Assembly: GCA_024500155.1 (NCBI GenBank)
Contig: CM044858.1
Location: 5,146,001 to 5,210,000, forward strand
Direction of reading: 5' to 3'
DNA length: 64,000 nt
DNA from: Chenopodium formosanum
Lineage: Eukaryota > Streptophyta > Magnoliopsida > Caryophyllales > Amaranthaceae
The translations under genes were made by a program, and so were the position numbers. Of the stretch, positions 50,271-61,739 are shown piece by piece (the stretch's first letter is position 1; each line of letters begins with the position of its first letter). The notes under the pieces are model-generated. The model was given only the letters and a program-made list of their open reading frames with translations. It was not told the DNA's origin and searched no databases.

Positions 50271-53200
50271 TGGAGTGGATAATAGCCTTCAATTTTGCCA
50301 CTTTTTGCCACCAGGCACCAAAACCTCAAAATTTCCTTAAAAAACGTGGATTATAGCCTACAATTTTGTAAATTTTTTTGACCTTTTTTCGCCCGAAAAT
50401 AAAATTTGCCGACATGTCTACCATGGTCCCTAATACCCTCCAAGATTTCATTTAGGTCAGTGGAACCATCCAATATGCCCTTAAAAAGCCATTTTACCTG
50501 TTCATGATTTTAAGTGATTTCGTAAACTCAAGCCTACCACGGACGTTTATGACAACATATAATGATCATATGTGGTTTCAAACAAAATTATATGACCCCG
50601 AGATGTATCTCTTAGGGTCTCAAAACTTTTCGCCACCGGGCCCCAAAACCTAAAAATTTCCTCAAAAAACGTGGATTATAGCCTTCAATTTTGTAATTTT
50701 TTGACCTATTTTCGCTTGGAACTAAAAATTTTCAAGATGTTTACCATGGTCCCTAATACTCTCCAAGAGTACAAATCAGTCGGTGGAACCATCAAATAGG
50801 CCCTTAAACGGTCATTTTGCCTGTTCACAACTTACAATGATTTCGTAAACTCAAGTCTACCACAAACGTTTATGACAACATATAATGATCATATAAGGTT
50901 TCAAACGACATTATATAACACGAGATGTATCCCATAGGGTTTAAAGGCTTTTCGCCACCATGACCTAAAACCTCAAAATTTCCTCAAAAAACGTGGATTA
51001 TAGCCTTCAGTTTTGTTATTTTTTGAACATTTTTTGTCCGAAAATAAAAATTGTCGTGATGTTTACCATGGTCCCTATTCCCTAGTACCCTCCGAGAGTA
51101 CAATTGGGTCGGAGGAACCATTCAATATGCCCTTAAACGGTCATTTTACCTGTTCACAACTTGTAGGGATTTCGTAAACTCAAGCCTACCACGGACGTTT
51201 ATGACAACATATAATGATCATATAAGGATTCAAACGACATTATATAACCACGAGATGTATTTCTTAGGGTTACAAGGATTTTCGCCACCGTGCCCCGAAA
51301 CCTCAAAATTTCCTCAGAAAACGTGGATAATAGCCTTCAATTTTTGTTATTTTTTGAACTTGTTTCGCCCGGAAATAAAAAATTGTCGTGATGTTTACCA
51401 TGGTCCCTGATACCATTCAAGAGTCAAATTGGGCCGGTGGAACCATCCAATATGCCCTTAAACGATCATTTTAGCCGTTCACAACCTTAAGTGATTTCGT
51501 AAACTCAAGCCTACCATGGAAGTTTATGACAACATATAATAATCATATATGGTTTCAAACGGCATTATATAACCCCGAGATGTATCCCTTAGGGTTTTAA
51601 GGCTTTTCGCCACTTGGCCCCGAAATGTCAAAATTTCCTTAAAAAACGTGGATTATAGCCTTCAATTTTGTAATTTTTTGACCTTTTTTCATTCACCCGG
51701 AAATAAATATTGCCGAGATGTTTACCATGGTCTCTAATATCCTCCTGGAGTCAAATTGGGTCGGTGGAACCATCCAATATGCCCTTAAACGGTCATTTTC
51801 CCCGTTCACAACTTGAAGTGATTTTGTAAACTTAAGCTTTCCACTGACGTTTATCACAACATATAATGATCATATATGGTTTCAAACGGCATTATTTTTC
51901 CCCGAGATGTATCTCTTAGGATCTCAAGGCTTTTCGCTACAGGTCTCTTATCCTCAAAACTTCCTTAAAAAGCGTGAATTATAGCCTTTAATTTTGTAAT
52001 TTTTTGACCTTTTTTCGCCCGTAAATAAAAAATTACAAAGACGTTTACCATTGTCCCTAATACCCTCCGGGGGTCCAATTGAGTTGGTGGAACCATCCAA
52101 TATGCCCTTAAACGATCATTTTACCCGTTCACAACTTGTAGTGATTTCGTAAACTTAAGCCTACCACGGACGTTTATGACAACATATAATGATCATATAT
52201 GGTTTCAAACGAAATTATATGACCCCGAGATGTATCCCTTAGGGTTTTAAGGCTTTTCGCCACCGGGCCCTGAAACCTAAAAATTTTCTCAAAAAGCGTG
52301 GATTATACCCTTCAATTTTGTAATTTTTTTGACCTTTTTTCGCTCGGAACTAAATTCTAAAGATGTTTACCATGGTCCCTAATAGCCTCCGGGAGTCCAA
52401 TTGAGTCGGCGGAACCGTCCAATATGCCTTTAAACGGTCATTTTAGCCGTTCACAACTTGCAGTGATTTCGTAAACTCAAACCTACCACGGACGTTTATG
52501 ACAATATATTATGATCATATAAGGTTTCAAACGACATTATATAACCCCAAGATGTATCCCTTAGGGTTTCAAGGTGGTTTTCGCCACAGGGCCCCGAAAC
52601 CTCAAATTTTCCTCAAAAGCGTGGATTATAGCCTTTAATTTTGTAATTTTTTGACCTTTTTTGCCCGCAAATAAAAATTGCCGAGATGTTTACCATGGTC
52701 CCTAATATCCTCTGGGAGTCAAATTGGGTCGGTGGAACCGTCCAATATGCCCTTAAACGATAATTCTTCCCGTTCACAACTTGAAGTGATTCGTAAACTC
52801 AAGCTTATCACGTACGTTTATGACAACATATAATGATCATATATGGTTTCAAAGGCATTATAAGACACTGAGATATATTCCCTATGGTCTCAACACTTTT
52901 CGCCACCGAACCCCAAAATCTCAAAATTTCCTAAAAAAACGTGGATTATAGCCTTCAATATTGTAATTTTTTGTCCTTTTTTCGCCCGGATATAAAAATT
53001 GGTGAGATGTTTCCCATGGTCCCTCTAATACCTTTCAAGAGTCCAATTGGATCGATGGAACCATCCAATATGCCCTTAAACGGACATTTTACCCGTTCAC
53101 AACTTGCACCGATTTTGTAAACTCTAGCCTACCGCGGACGTTTATGACAACATATAATGATCATATATGGTTTCAAACGTCATTATATGACACCGAGATA

Positions 53201-53560
53201 TATCCTCTAGGGTCTCAATACTTTTGGCCACCGGGCCCCGAAATCTAAAAATTTCCTCAAAAAGTGTGGATTATAGCCTTCGATTTTGTAATTTTTTGAC
53301 CTTTTTTCGCCCAAAAATAAAAATTGCCGAGATGTTTACCATGGTCCTTAATAGCCTCTAGGAGTCCAATTGAGTCGGTGGAACCATCCAATATGTCCTG
53401 AAATGATCATTTTACCCGTTCGCAACTTACACCGATTTTGTAAACTCAAGCCTACCACGGACGTTTATGACAACATATAATGATCATATATGGTTGCAAA
53501 TGACATTATATGACCCCGAGATGTATCCCCAAAGATCTCAACGCATTTTTTACTAATGGT
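50271..53560 (+). repeat. Tandem array of a ~325-bp satellite, about 10 monomers
   Basis: Taking GTGGATTATAGCC (or close variants) as an anchor, monomers begin at 50346, 50671, 50993, 51323, 51648, 51974, 52298, 52621, 52941 and 53266: spacing 320-330, mean 324. Each unit also carries TTTACCATGGTCCC, GGTGGAACCATCCAATATGC, TTCGTAAACTCAAGCCTACC, ATAATGATCATATATGG, GAGATGTATCCCTTAGGG and TTTTCGCCACCGGGCCCCGA. Monomers differ at many single positions, so the array is not freshly amplified. The first unit (50271-50345) is internally deleted. No coding capacity. I do not match it to a named satellite. Confidence 0.95.
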
Positions 53561-53569
53561 CCTGAAGAA

Positions 53570-54005
53570 CAATTCTATAAGTTGTTGAGCCCTACACCAA
53601 AAATTTGTACAATTTTATGGGTTGATTAAATTATGTTATACTATTGGGCATTTGGGCCCATAAGAACAAAGTTCCATGCCAAATAACTATATAGCCCACT
53701 AAATTTACAATACAATGGACTAATAGAACCAACTACGAGGTCTACCGTCTACGACTACATCTGTCTTGTTTCAGATTGACTTTTGGTGCCTTAATATAAC
53801 ACGCAATGGCCTACCATTTGACAAAAATGCTACTCGTAACTTCGCAATTAAAAAGATAAGCATGAACCAACTCCTTAATGTGGCGGTAGCCTTTTAACTT
53901 AGTGTGTTTGCCATTAAGTGCACATTTGTACTACACTAAGCTACATACACATCTCTCTTCTACCAACCCCAATTTCAAACACCAACTTTCACACCTTCAT
54001 CTTCC
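53570..54005 (+). promoter_or_regulatory. Upstream region of the glycine-rich gene
   Basis: Unique sequence between the array edge and the start codon. No clear TATA box was seen; the last 60 bases before the ATG are CT/CA-rich, like a plant leader (CATCTCTCTTCTACC). Confidence 0.4.
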
Positions 54006-54419
54006 ATGGCTAACCACCGAGACAACGGAAACTCGGGTTCGGGAGGTCCTAACATGAGGTGGAGCCAAGGAGCTGCCTCGGATGGCAGCTGGGCATACAG
54101 TTGGGGGGCTGGTTCGGTCCCAGGTGGCCCTAGCTTTGGTTATGGGTCAGGTTCAGCGACATCAGATGGTGGCAGCGGTAGTGGGTTTGGGTTTGGGTAC
54201 GGTTGGGGTGGTGAACTTGGTTCAGGTCCAGCTCGTCCAAGACAAAACCATAATGAAGGGTTTGGTGAATTTGGTCAATCACATATGCCACCATTTGGGG
54301 CTAGGTTCTATTATGGTATGCCATTTACCAACTTTTATAGGGGGCCGATGTTCGGACCACCTAGACCGCAACATGCATATGATAATGGTGGACGAGGTAG
54401 ACAAAGAGGTGGTGCTTAG
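54006..54419 (+). CDS. Glycine-rich protein, no signal peptide
   Basis: A 137-aa intronless frame starting MANHRDNGNSG in good context (TTCCATGGC). Roughly the first 80 residues are Gly/Ser/Trp/Tyr-rich (WAYSWGAG, FGYGSGS, FGFGYGWGG). The rest is Pro/Phe/Tyr-rich (MPPFGARFYYGMPFTNF) and it ends in GRGRQRGGA, an RGG-like tail. No signal peptide or RRM is visible, so it is neither a classical cell-wall GRP nor an RRM-GRP. Low-complexity aromatic/Gly/Arg composition is typical of RNA-associated disordered proteins; that role is inference. An overlapping +1 frame (54082-54432) is judged a shadow because the first frame has the ATG context and coherent composition. The gene lies inside the satellite domain: array 450 bp upstream, decayed copies 460 bp downstream. 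Confidence 0.75.
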   Translation: MANHRDNGNSGSGGPNMRWSQGAASDGSWAYSWGAGSVPGGPSFGYGSGSATSDGGSGSGFGFGYGWGGELGSGPARPRQNHNEGFGEFGQSHMPPFGARFYYGMPFTNFYRGPMFGPPRPQHAYDNGGRGRQRGGA

Positions 54420-54641
54420 CCGCTTAGGCTAGCTAGCTAGTTCAGTTACAACACACAATAATCAACATATAGTGAATGTGTTATATGTAGATCGATAATG
54501 CTTAGGTTACTTGTTCATCTATATCAATAAGGTTGATGCACTATGTTATTAGTTAGTAGTATGAACTACAAAGTATGTAAGTACTCGTAGTAGTTACACA
54601 CACAATATCCTAGTTCTTCACATGAACGATTGATTAATAAG

Positions 54642-54647
54642 AATAAA
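54642..54647 (+). terminator. Polyadenylation signal candidate of the glycine-rich gene
   Basis: AATAAA lies 223 bases after the stop codon in an AT-rich 3' flank. Confidence 0.45.
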
Positions 54648-54879
54648 CAACCTTTTTATTATCATGGAATGCATCCCCCATTGTTATTGAAATTTCAATA
54701 CCAAGGTTTTAAACTTTGTGTATTATAACTTTTGATTTTAGAAAATTATTAACATTTTTTTTACTTGAAAAATAAAGCGGTTAAGGTGTATCTCATGGAA
54801 CTCATGAGACCCAAGGAGAGCACTTGTGTGATTAAAATTTTCGAATATGTCTATTAATTATCAATTTAATTTGCTAAGA

Positions 54880-55260
54880 ACATGTCTCTGAACATTGACT
54901 CAAGGTCATCCCGGACCTTTACGTGATCAAGTAATGAGCATATGTGGTTTCAAACAACCTTTTTATGACCAATGAATTTATCCATCATCATCCAAGAGTT
55001 TTCGATACTAAGCTTTGAAATTTTTATATACTAATTAGTTGTTTATTACATTCTTAGAGAAAAATCCACCTTTATAGTTGGATTTAGATATAAGTTGATG
55101 TGTTTTCCATGGATCACTCAAGACTCTGGGAGGCTACTAGAGCGGCTAGCTTCATCTATTTTGTCTCATTAAATCAAGTTATCTAAATATGAACATGTAT
55201 AAATGTATTAGCTTATTGCCTCAGGGCCATCCAAGCCTTTGTGTGACCTAATTAATTAAT
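54880..55260 (+). repeat. Decayed plus-oriented copies of the 325-bp repeat
   Basis: CCTTTACGTGATCAAGTAATG, then AGCATATGTGGTTTCAAACA, then TTATGACC, then TTTTCGATAC, follows the same block order as the array (ACGTTTATGAC..ATAATGATCATATATGGTTTCAAACG..TATGACCCCGAG..TTTTCGCCACC). A second partial echo (GGCCATCCAAGCCTTTGTGTGACC) lies near 55225. Divergence is high but block order is kept. Confidence 0.65.
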
Positions 55261-55418
55261 ATAGTATACTAATAGATATGGATTTTTTTTTTTTTTTTAA
55301 TTTACAAGTATTGAGAGTACATTGTCGTAAACATTGTAACCAAAGGTAACAACAGTAGCTTATAGGCAATCAAATTCATATCAGACAATTTATCTGTTAA
55401 TCCAGTACAAACAACTTA

Positions 55419-55581
55419 GGGCCTGTTCACATTTACTTAATTTCAGTTCAGTTCAGTTCAGCTCTTAATTTCCCCTCTCACATAAAATATTCATTTCAGC
55501 TCAATTCAATTCAGTTCAGTTCAATTCAGCTCCAATTAGTTCAGTTCAGCTCAACTCAGTTCAGTAAATGTGAACCGACCC
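55419..55581. mobile_element. Pentamer-filled Tourist-like MITE, copy 5 (163 bp)
   Basis: The ends are GGGCCTGTTCACATTTACT and AAATGTGAACCGACCC, with TTA at 55416-55418 and 55582-55584. TTCAG pentamers in two blocks. It lies about 200-300 bp upstream of the RRP42 leader, so it may contribute to that promoter. Confidence 0.85.
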
Positions 55582-55889
55582 TTAATTAAACAATAAGTTC
55601 ATATCAATGATCAATTTATTGATCATAGATAAATTTTACAAGTGTTGTATTAATAGTGAACATAATTTCGGTTAGTACGAATGGAACTTTAATTATAATC
55701 ATCAAGAGACCTTGTTATGTTTTGTGTACAATATTGAGAAGAAAAAAAACCCTAGAGTAGAACTACCACTTTCCCACCCTCGTCAGTTCTTACTACTCCA
55801 AATTCAATTCACCTCCCGGAGTCCCGGTGCCGGCCTCCCTGCAATTCAACTGATTTCTTCGCCGCCGCCATTGAAGCTCTGCCACCAAG

Positions 55890-55991
55890 GTCAGCCTTTC
55901 TCCTCTCCCCTGCTCTCTCTCTGTAATTGGTACTACTGTAATTTCTCAATACTGTGAAAATTTGGGGTAATTTAATTTGAGGTATTAGCAG
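55890..55991 (+). other. Leader intron of RRP42
   Basis: CACCAAG|GTCAGC at 55890 and TATTAGCAG at 55991 bound a 102-base intron that ends two bases before the start codon. The leader exon (about 55770-55889) is GC-rich and CT-rich. Confidence 0.65.
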
Positions 55992-55992
55992 C

Positions 55993-58539
55993 ATGTCTGG
56001 ACTATCAATTGGAGAAAAGAACTTCATAAGAGGTGGTATTGCTCAAGATCTTCGTTGTGATGGTCGAAAACGCTTATCTTACAGACCTATTCATGTTGAT
56101 ACTGGGGTCATTCCACAGGTCTTACTTCTTATGTCTAAAGTTTGAATTTTTAAACAATTTGATTTTGTTCTGTAGTTGCTTGAGAGTACTTAATGATCCT
56201 TCAATCTTGGAAATTGAGATGGTTGTTTTGGTTTAATTATAGGCAAATGGTTCAGCAAGAGTTCGAATTGGGGGAACTGATGTCATTGCTAGTGTCAAGG
56301 TTTAATTTCTGACATTGTTTTAGTAATCCCTCTTTTGTAATGAATTAAGCTTTCATCAACTTAGTTTTTGGTTGTAATGTGTGTGTTTGATCAAGTGCAG
56401 GCTGAATTAGGGAGACCCAATTCGTCTCAATCCGATAAAGGAAAGGTTTCGATACATATTGATTGTAGTGCTACAGCTGCACCTATCTTTCAGGTCTTCT
56501 TTTTCTTTCTATTGTTCTATCTCTTAAATGATTGTCTATTAACTCCCTTTATCACCATATAAAGGATTAAGTATACGACTTCGAGATGTTCATGGAATAG
56601 TACTCTTTTTTCTTGCACTAGTGGTGGTATTGTGTGATTTGTTAATCTTGGTCATATTGAACGATGGAGAATGAAATAGGGTTACACTAGTAATATGCAG
56701 CAAAATCAAGTTGAATCTTAGATTGTAAGGGAGTTGGACAGGCTATTATTTCTGCAAACATTGAGTATTCATTCCCTTAATTTAATCTTGATTTCTATAT
56801 GTCCTGTTAGATTAGGAAAATAGGAAGTAGTCTTTCATTCCAACCTCCTGTGATTTTGTATAGATTGTTGAATGTGTAGCTCAAATGTATTGCTGTCTTT
56901 CTCCTGTGGTTTTTGTGTTGGTTGGCATCATTTGAACTACTAATTTTTGTCATAAAGAAGAGTATGAATGTAAGCTATGCATCCAAATAGCCTTTTGTAG
57001 TCATATATGTGATGTATTTTTTTGTGCTTGAGTTTTATTCTGTTTGAATTTCATCTTTTGATGATTTTGTTACCCTATATACTAGGACAAGTGAATAATC
57101 TGAACATACATTTTAAGTTCATATATATACTGTCGATGTCTCGTGTCACAGGGCAAAGGGGGTGAAGCATTATCAACAGAACTTGCTGCTGATCTTCAGC
57201 GTTGTCTCTTGGGTGGTAATAGTGGAGCAGGTAGGAAATTTTATTTAAGCATATGAAAACTTGGCGTGGTTAATCAAGGTGGAAGAGCTGTGGATAATGT
57301 TTGACACACTTTGTTTTAGGAGCTGGAATTGACCTTTCATCCTTATCAATCGTGGAAGGGAAGGTTTGTTGGGATCTTTATATTGATGGCCTTGTGGTTA
57401 GTTCAGATGGGAATATGTTGGATGCTTTAGGTGCTGCAATCAAGGTATTAATCAATTTTTTTTGTGCCGCTGCCAACCTTTTTAGTTTTATATAATATGT
57501 TCATTAAATTAGCTTGGTCCGTTATCTTATTACCCTATGCCCTCTGAGATTTCCGTGTCAGAACTTTGAGAGCTTGTTTCATTTTTTGTTAAAGTCACAT
57601 CATACAAGAGAAGTTGAGGAAGTACATCTTCCCCTACAGTAAGATGTGAATTTAATCTTCCACTCTCAATTCCCTGTTCTGTAGTCCTGTTACTCCTGTA
57701 CAGCTTTCAACATTGTTTGATGGATATGCTGTATTTGCATGAGGTGCTTAGCTCAAGCCAACCCTATAAATGGAGCTATATGTCCTTGAGGTTTTCTGAA
57801 GCTTTGCATCTTAACTTCTATATAAAGAGGATGCAATGTTTGAAATTACGACTCATTTTAATGAATATAAGTGAGTGGACCATGTTCCAGAATATACTCG
57901 CAATTTCCGTCTACATCTGTGTTGCTGCTATAGTTGTGACATTGGTGAATATTGGTGCTGGCATTCTTCTTAAGCACTACAATTATACTTGATAGTGTAG
58001 AGTTCATGTTCACCGATGTCACTTTATTACAGGCTGCTTTAAGTGATACCGGCATTCCAAAAGTTAATGTCATTGCTGCTGATTCGACATCTGCTGGTGA
58101 TCAACCTGAAGTTGATGTTAGTGATGAAGAATTTTTACAGTTTGATACTTCTGCAGTCCCTGTCATAGTAACATTAACCAAGGTTAGACAACTTTCATCA
58201 TGACATTCTTTTATAAAGCATAAATTTATTTCACCTATCTTCTCTTCGACATTTAATCAAGTTTGATGCTCTTTTGTAACAACTCTATACATTATGCAGG
58301 TAGGAAAACACTACATAGTTGATGCAACAGAAGAGGAAGAATCTCAAATGAGTTCTGCAATGTCTGTCTCTATCAACAGAAAGGGCCTTATATGTGGTCT
58401 TACCAAGCGTGGGGGTGCAGGTGTAGATCCAAGCATAGTCCTTGATATGATCTCAGTAGCAAAACATGTGAGCGAGAATTTTATAAACAAATTAGACTCC
58501 GAGATAGCTGCTGCAGAAGCTCGTGAGGAAGAATCATGA
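55993..58539 (+). CDS. RRP42: Exosome complex component RRP42
   Basis: Subunit of the six-member RNase PH ring of the RNA exosome, which degrades and trims RNA 3'-5' in nucleus and cytoplasm. RRP42 is a structural ring member paired with an RRP41-like subunit; in plants the phosphorolytic site is in RRP41. Exons: 55993-56118, 56243-56299, 56401-56493, 57152-57230, 57320-57444, 58033-58182, 58300-58539; all GT-AG and in frame, 289 aa, the usual family length. Seen: MSGLSIGEKNFI, the family N-terminus; DGRKRLSYR near 23-31; the RNase PH fold with ANGSARVRIGGTDVIASVKA (43-62); VCWDLYIDGLVVSSDGN; a second domain beginning near FDTSAVPVIVTLT with VGKHYIVDATEEEE and NRKGLICGLTKRGG. The C-terminus is acidic. 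Intact. Confidence 0.95.
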
Positions 58540-59020
58540 ATATGGTTTACATGTTTAAACTAAGCTCCAATGTTTTTGCAGAGTATTGAATTTTGACCTA
58601 GGAAATTATGTTTCATACAGGTAGATTGTTTGTAACTTTGTAAGTGTCAAAGTATAGTCAATATCACAAGTACTATTAGTGGCTAACATTTTATTCCATT
58701 ATCATAGATCTCGTTAATCAAATGATTAGTATGAGATTAATTTTTGGCCACGCGGATATGCCTGAAACCACTTCTTCAAGTGCTCTCCAATTGATCTGAT
58801 TATGCAGCTGTACATATCTTTTCCAGTAATGGTATGTTGGTATCCTTTGTATGAATATTTCTCTGTATTAATTGTGCATCTTTCATCAAAAGGATTATAT
58901 ACTTGGCTATCACATACAACAGATTGTACCAGCATCACCCGTATAATTGTATTTTCTTATAGACATTACAGTATATCTTAAATAAAATTACACTACAAAG
59001 TTTATTCAATATATCAAGTT
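58540..59020. other. RRP42 3' flank
   Basis: Likely 3' UTR and short AT-rich spacer; no gene seen. The antisense frame at 58726-58938 has no domain. Confidence 0.5.
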
Positions 59021-59029
59021 AACTTTGGT

Positions 59030-59210
59030 CTAGTGGTAACTGGTAAGGTTTGCACCTTTTAAGTCTCCGCTAGAGACAATTTGAGGGTAAGAATCCCTTA
59101 TCTTTCCCTCGCAATCTTCAAGTGTCTAACTTGCAAATACCGGACGAAAAGAACCGTGAGGATTAAGATATAGTCAATGTCATTTCTCTTATCTTTAATA
59201 ATAAAAAAAA
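59030..59210 (+). mobile_element. Possible tRNA-derived SINE
   Basis: TTTGGTCTAGTGGTAACTGG closely resembles the A-box head of the SINE at 568-820 (TTGGTCTGGTGG). A B-box-like stretch (GAGGGTAAGAATCCC) follows about 45 bases later. The tail AATAATAAAAAAAA lies near 59200. No clear target duplication; ends uncertain. It lies in the RPS13 upstream region. Confidence 0.45.
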
Positions 59211-59401
59211 CTATACAAAATAAAATCTAAATACTTGGGCCAATTTTTTGGGCTATAGGCCTAAAAACCTTACTAACGAAATACACAAAGACAGGCTTTT
59301 TCTCTCTCTTCCAAAAGTCACAAATAGATAAGGAAGTCAGGAAGATAACTATTTTACAGCTTCATCTTCTTCCTCTCACTCACTCTCTCTCTCTCTCAAA
59401 A

Positions 59402-60327
59402 ATGGCGCAGACTCTGGCGACGCCAGTAGCACCATCAGTGTCTCTAATATGCAACACTAAGCCCTCAATTTCTTTCTCCTCATCTTCACTCTCTTTCCGC
59501 ACCATAAACCCTTCCAAGGTACCAACTTTCTGCTACTTCTTGTTGTTTTTGCTACTAATTTTAAATTTGACTAACTTATGAATGATTTTGAATGTAGAAT
59601 GTTGGTGGGTTAAGCATAAAATGTGTTCGTGTTGGTAATGTTGAAATCCCAAACAACAAAAGGGTTGAGTACTCTCTTCAGTATATCCATGGAATTGGGC
59701 GTTCTAGGGCTAAGCAAATTCTTTCTGATTTGAGTTTGCAGAACAAACTTACCAAAGAATTATCTGATGATGAACTTATTCAGGTCAGAGATGAAGTCTC
59801 CAAGTACATGATCGAGGGTGACCTGGTATTTTCTCTTCTTTTTGTTAAATTTCTACTGATTTTGATTCATGTGACTGCTGAATTACGAAATTGGATTGAT
59901 TTTTGAATTTGAATTGGTGGTTAGTTACAATTATAATCTGGGTTTTTTTTTTTTGTAAGAAATTAGAAGTTTTATTGTTTGATGGAATGTGAATTAAGTT
60001 GTCCAATTTTCAGGGATGTTTTGATAATTTCACTTGGATTCATGTTAAATTTATACTGTACTATTTCTCAATGTAATGGGTTGTGAAAATTGATAGAATT
60101 AGTAATGTATTGTTCTTGATTGGAATTTGGGATTGTATTTGTATACGCAGAGGCGATTCAATGCTATTGCAATTAGGCGATTGAAGGAGATACAATGCTA
60201 CAGAGGGATAAGGCACATTCAGAGTTTGCCTTGCCGCGGACAACGAACCAAGAACAACTGCAGGACTTTGAAGAGGGGAAAAAGAGTTCAAATTGCTGGC
60301 AAAAAGAAGCCCCCTGGTCCTAAATAG
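59402..60327 (+). CDS. RPS13: Small ribosomal subunit protein uS13c (S13), chloroplastic
   Basis: Nuclear-encoded plastid 30S protein of the subunit head; S13 contacts the 50S subunit and P-site tRNA. Exons: 59402-59518, 59598-59825, 60151-60327; GT-AG and in frame, 173 aa. Residues 1-~47 are Ser/Thr/Pro-rich and nearly free of acidic residues (MAQTLATPVAPS, SISFSSSSLSFRT), a typical chloroplast transit peptide; the mature part begins near KCVRVGNVEIP. Seen: GIGRSRAKQIL (71-81), the conserved helix-turn region; RRFNAIAIRRLKEIQCYRGIRH; RGQRTKNN (144-151), the S13 signature; and a basic tail ending GKKKPPGPK. The start is fixed by AAAATGGCG and by the transit peptide. Leader is CTCTCT-rich (about 59370-59398). 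Plastid rather than mitochondrial targeting is inferred from the peptide and family resemblance. Confidence 0.96.
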
Positions 60328-61730
60328 TTGAACTGGTTTGCCTCTTTTCTCTTCCTGTAATTGGGTGCAATATGGGCATTTGTTTTTTCTAATTGTAGTT
60401 GCTCAGAATGTATTGCTTGTAATTTTGTAATATTGATATCTCTTGCAGTTATTGCTTCAAAGTTGAAAATTTCCTTATTGCTTATTTCTCAATTATCATG
60501 CTCCTTCGTCTGATGTGCATCTGTTTAATGCTCATTCCTTACAAATATATGTCTTGTTTGTCCTTTTCGTTTGTTTTTGTTATCGTTTATTCCATACACC
60601 TCAGGAACCTGTACCCTCGTTTTTAGCTAGCTTAATTAGAAGGCTAGAAATGGTATACCCTCACTTTGACTCCAACAGTTATGGCAACTTCGAAATTAGT
60701 TTAAGGGCTCTATACTCTGAAGCTAAACTCGAACACCTTACACTTTAGTGAGGAGTAGTAAGTTGATGCTCTAGAAAGGTTAGCATAGCTTTTTCACCAG
60801 CATGTATATTTAGTGTACCTGACCAGATTGAGACAACCTTTCTCTTAGATGGGCCTCTCTTCCAACAGGTGGATTCTGCTTGGCTATGATAGCTTATATA
60901 CAATCTGTCATTATTTTTACCCTTGAGCTCAAGCTTCTTTTTATCCACATTATTGTGATGTGCATATTTCAGTTTCATAAAACACTGTTGTTTTTTTTTT
61001 CCCCTCTTCCTTGCCTAGCAATCTAGCATACATGCTTGAAGAACCATCTACAGTAGTATATACTACTCCCTCAGGAAAAATTCTCATATTCCTACACCTG
61101 CCCTTGTGCTAGCCGCATCAGTTGCACCAAATTTCTTAGTCTGCTCCATAAGGACCATAACCTTATGTGCTCCACTTCATCTTTTCTTTTGCCTTATTCC
61201 ATTTCATATGTATGAAGCCCTCTTCAGAGGGTTGCTATAAACTCCACAACCCTCTTCTCATTTCTTTGAGTAAGTAGACCTCAAATTCTGATACTTGTAT
61301 AATCATTACGATTTGCTTCCATGCCTGGCCATCCCACTTTCCAGGTTATTTTAGTCATCTAAAACCATTAGACAAGTGTTCTAAAAATAATTGATCATAG
61401 ATTCGTTGCCATAAAACACACATGCTCTTTCCAGGACAAGCTTCCTTTCCAATTAATTTCTTTTGTAGGCGTAGCCCTGTTTTGGGGGAATGTTCCTTGT
61501 CCACCGCTTTCGAAACCAAATCCCTGCAATGTGATATGTGTTCATTGTATAATCCCAAATCCCCATTGTTTGTGAGTAAAATGTGATGTGCTTTCCTCTG
61601 CCACTTCTGTGTCAGATTTCTCATACTGCTATTTTTGATAGGGAAATTAATTCTATACTGCCATTAGTCACTCAAATGAAGGCTTGTGGTAGCCTTGACT
61701 TGAGTCAATGAAAGATTATACTCTGTATGT
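60328..61730. other. RPS13 3' flank and intergenic space
   Basis: Open frames at 60515-60748 (+) and 61355-61624 (-) lack recognisable domains and splice support. A Stowaway-like left end (TACTCCCTCAGG near 61065) has no partner. Nothing else was seen. Confidence 0.5.
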
Positions 61731-61739
61731 AAATAGCTA

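Noticed and set aside
50271..53560. CRISPR-like regular repeat spacing
   Set aside because: The whole 325-bp unit is conserved, with no unique spacers, and the context is a plant nuclear genome.
54082..54432. 116-codon frame overlapping the glycine-rich gene
   Set aside because: It is a +1 shadow of the GC-rich glycine-rich coding region; the other frame starts earlier with better start context.
60515..60748. 77-codon frame downstream of RPS13
   Set aside because: It starts in a hydrophobic, T-rich stretch and has no recognisable family; probably chance.
61355..61624. 89-codon minus-strand frame as a gene fragment
   Set aside because: No domain, no splice context and no repeat termini; cannot be supported.
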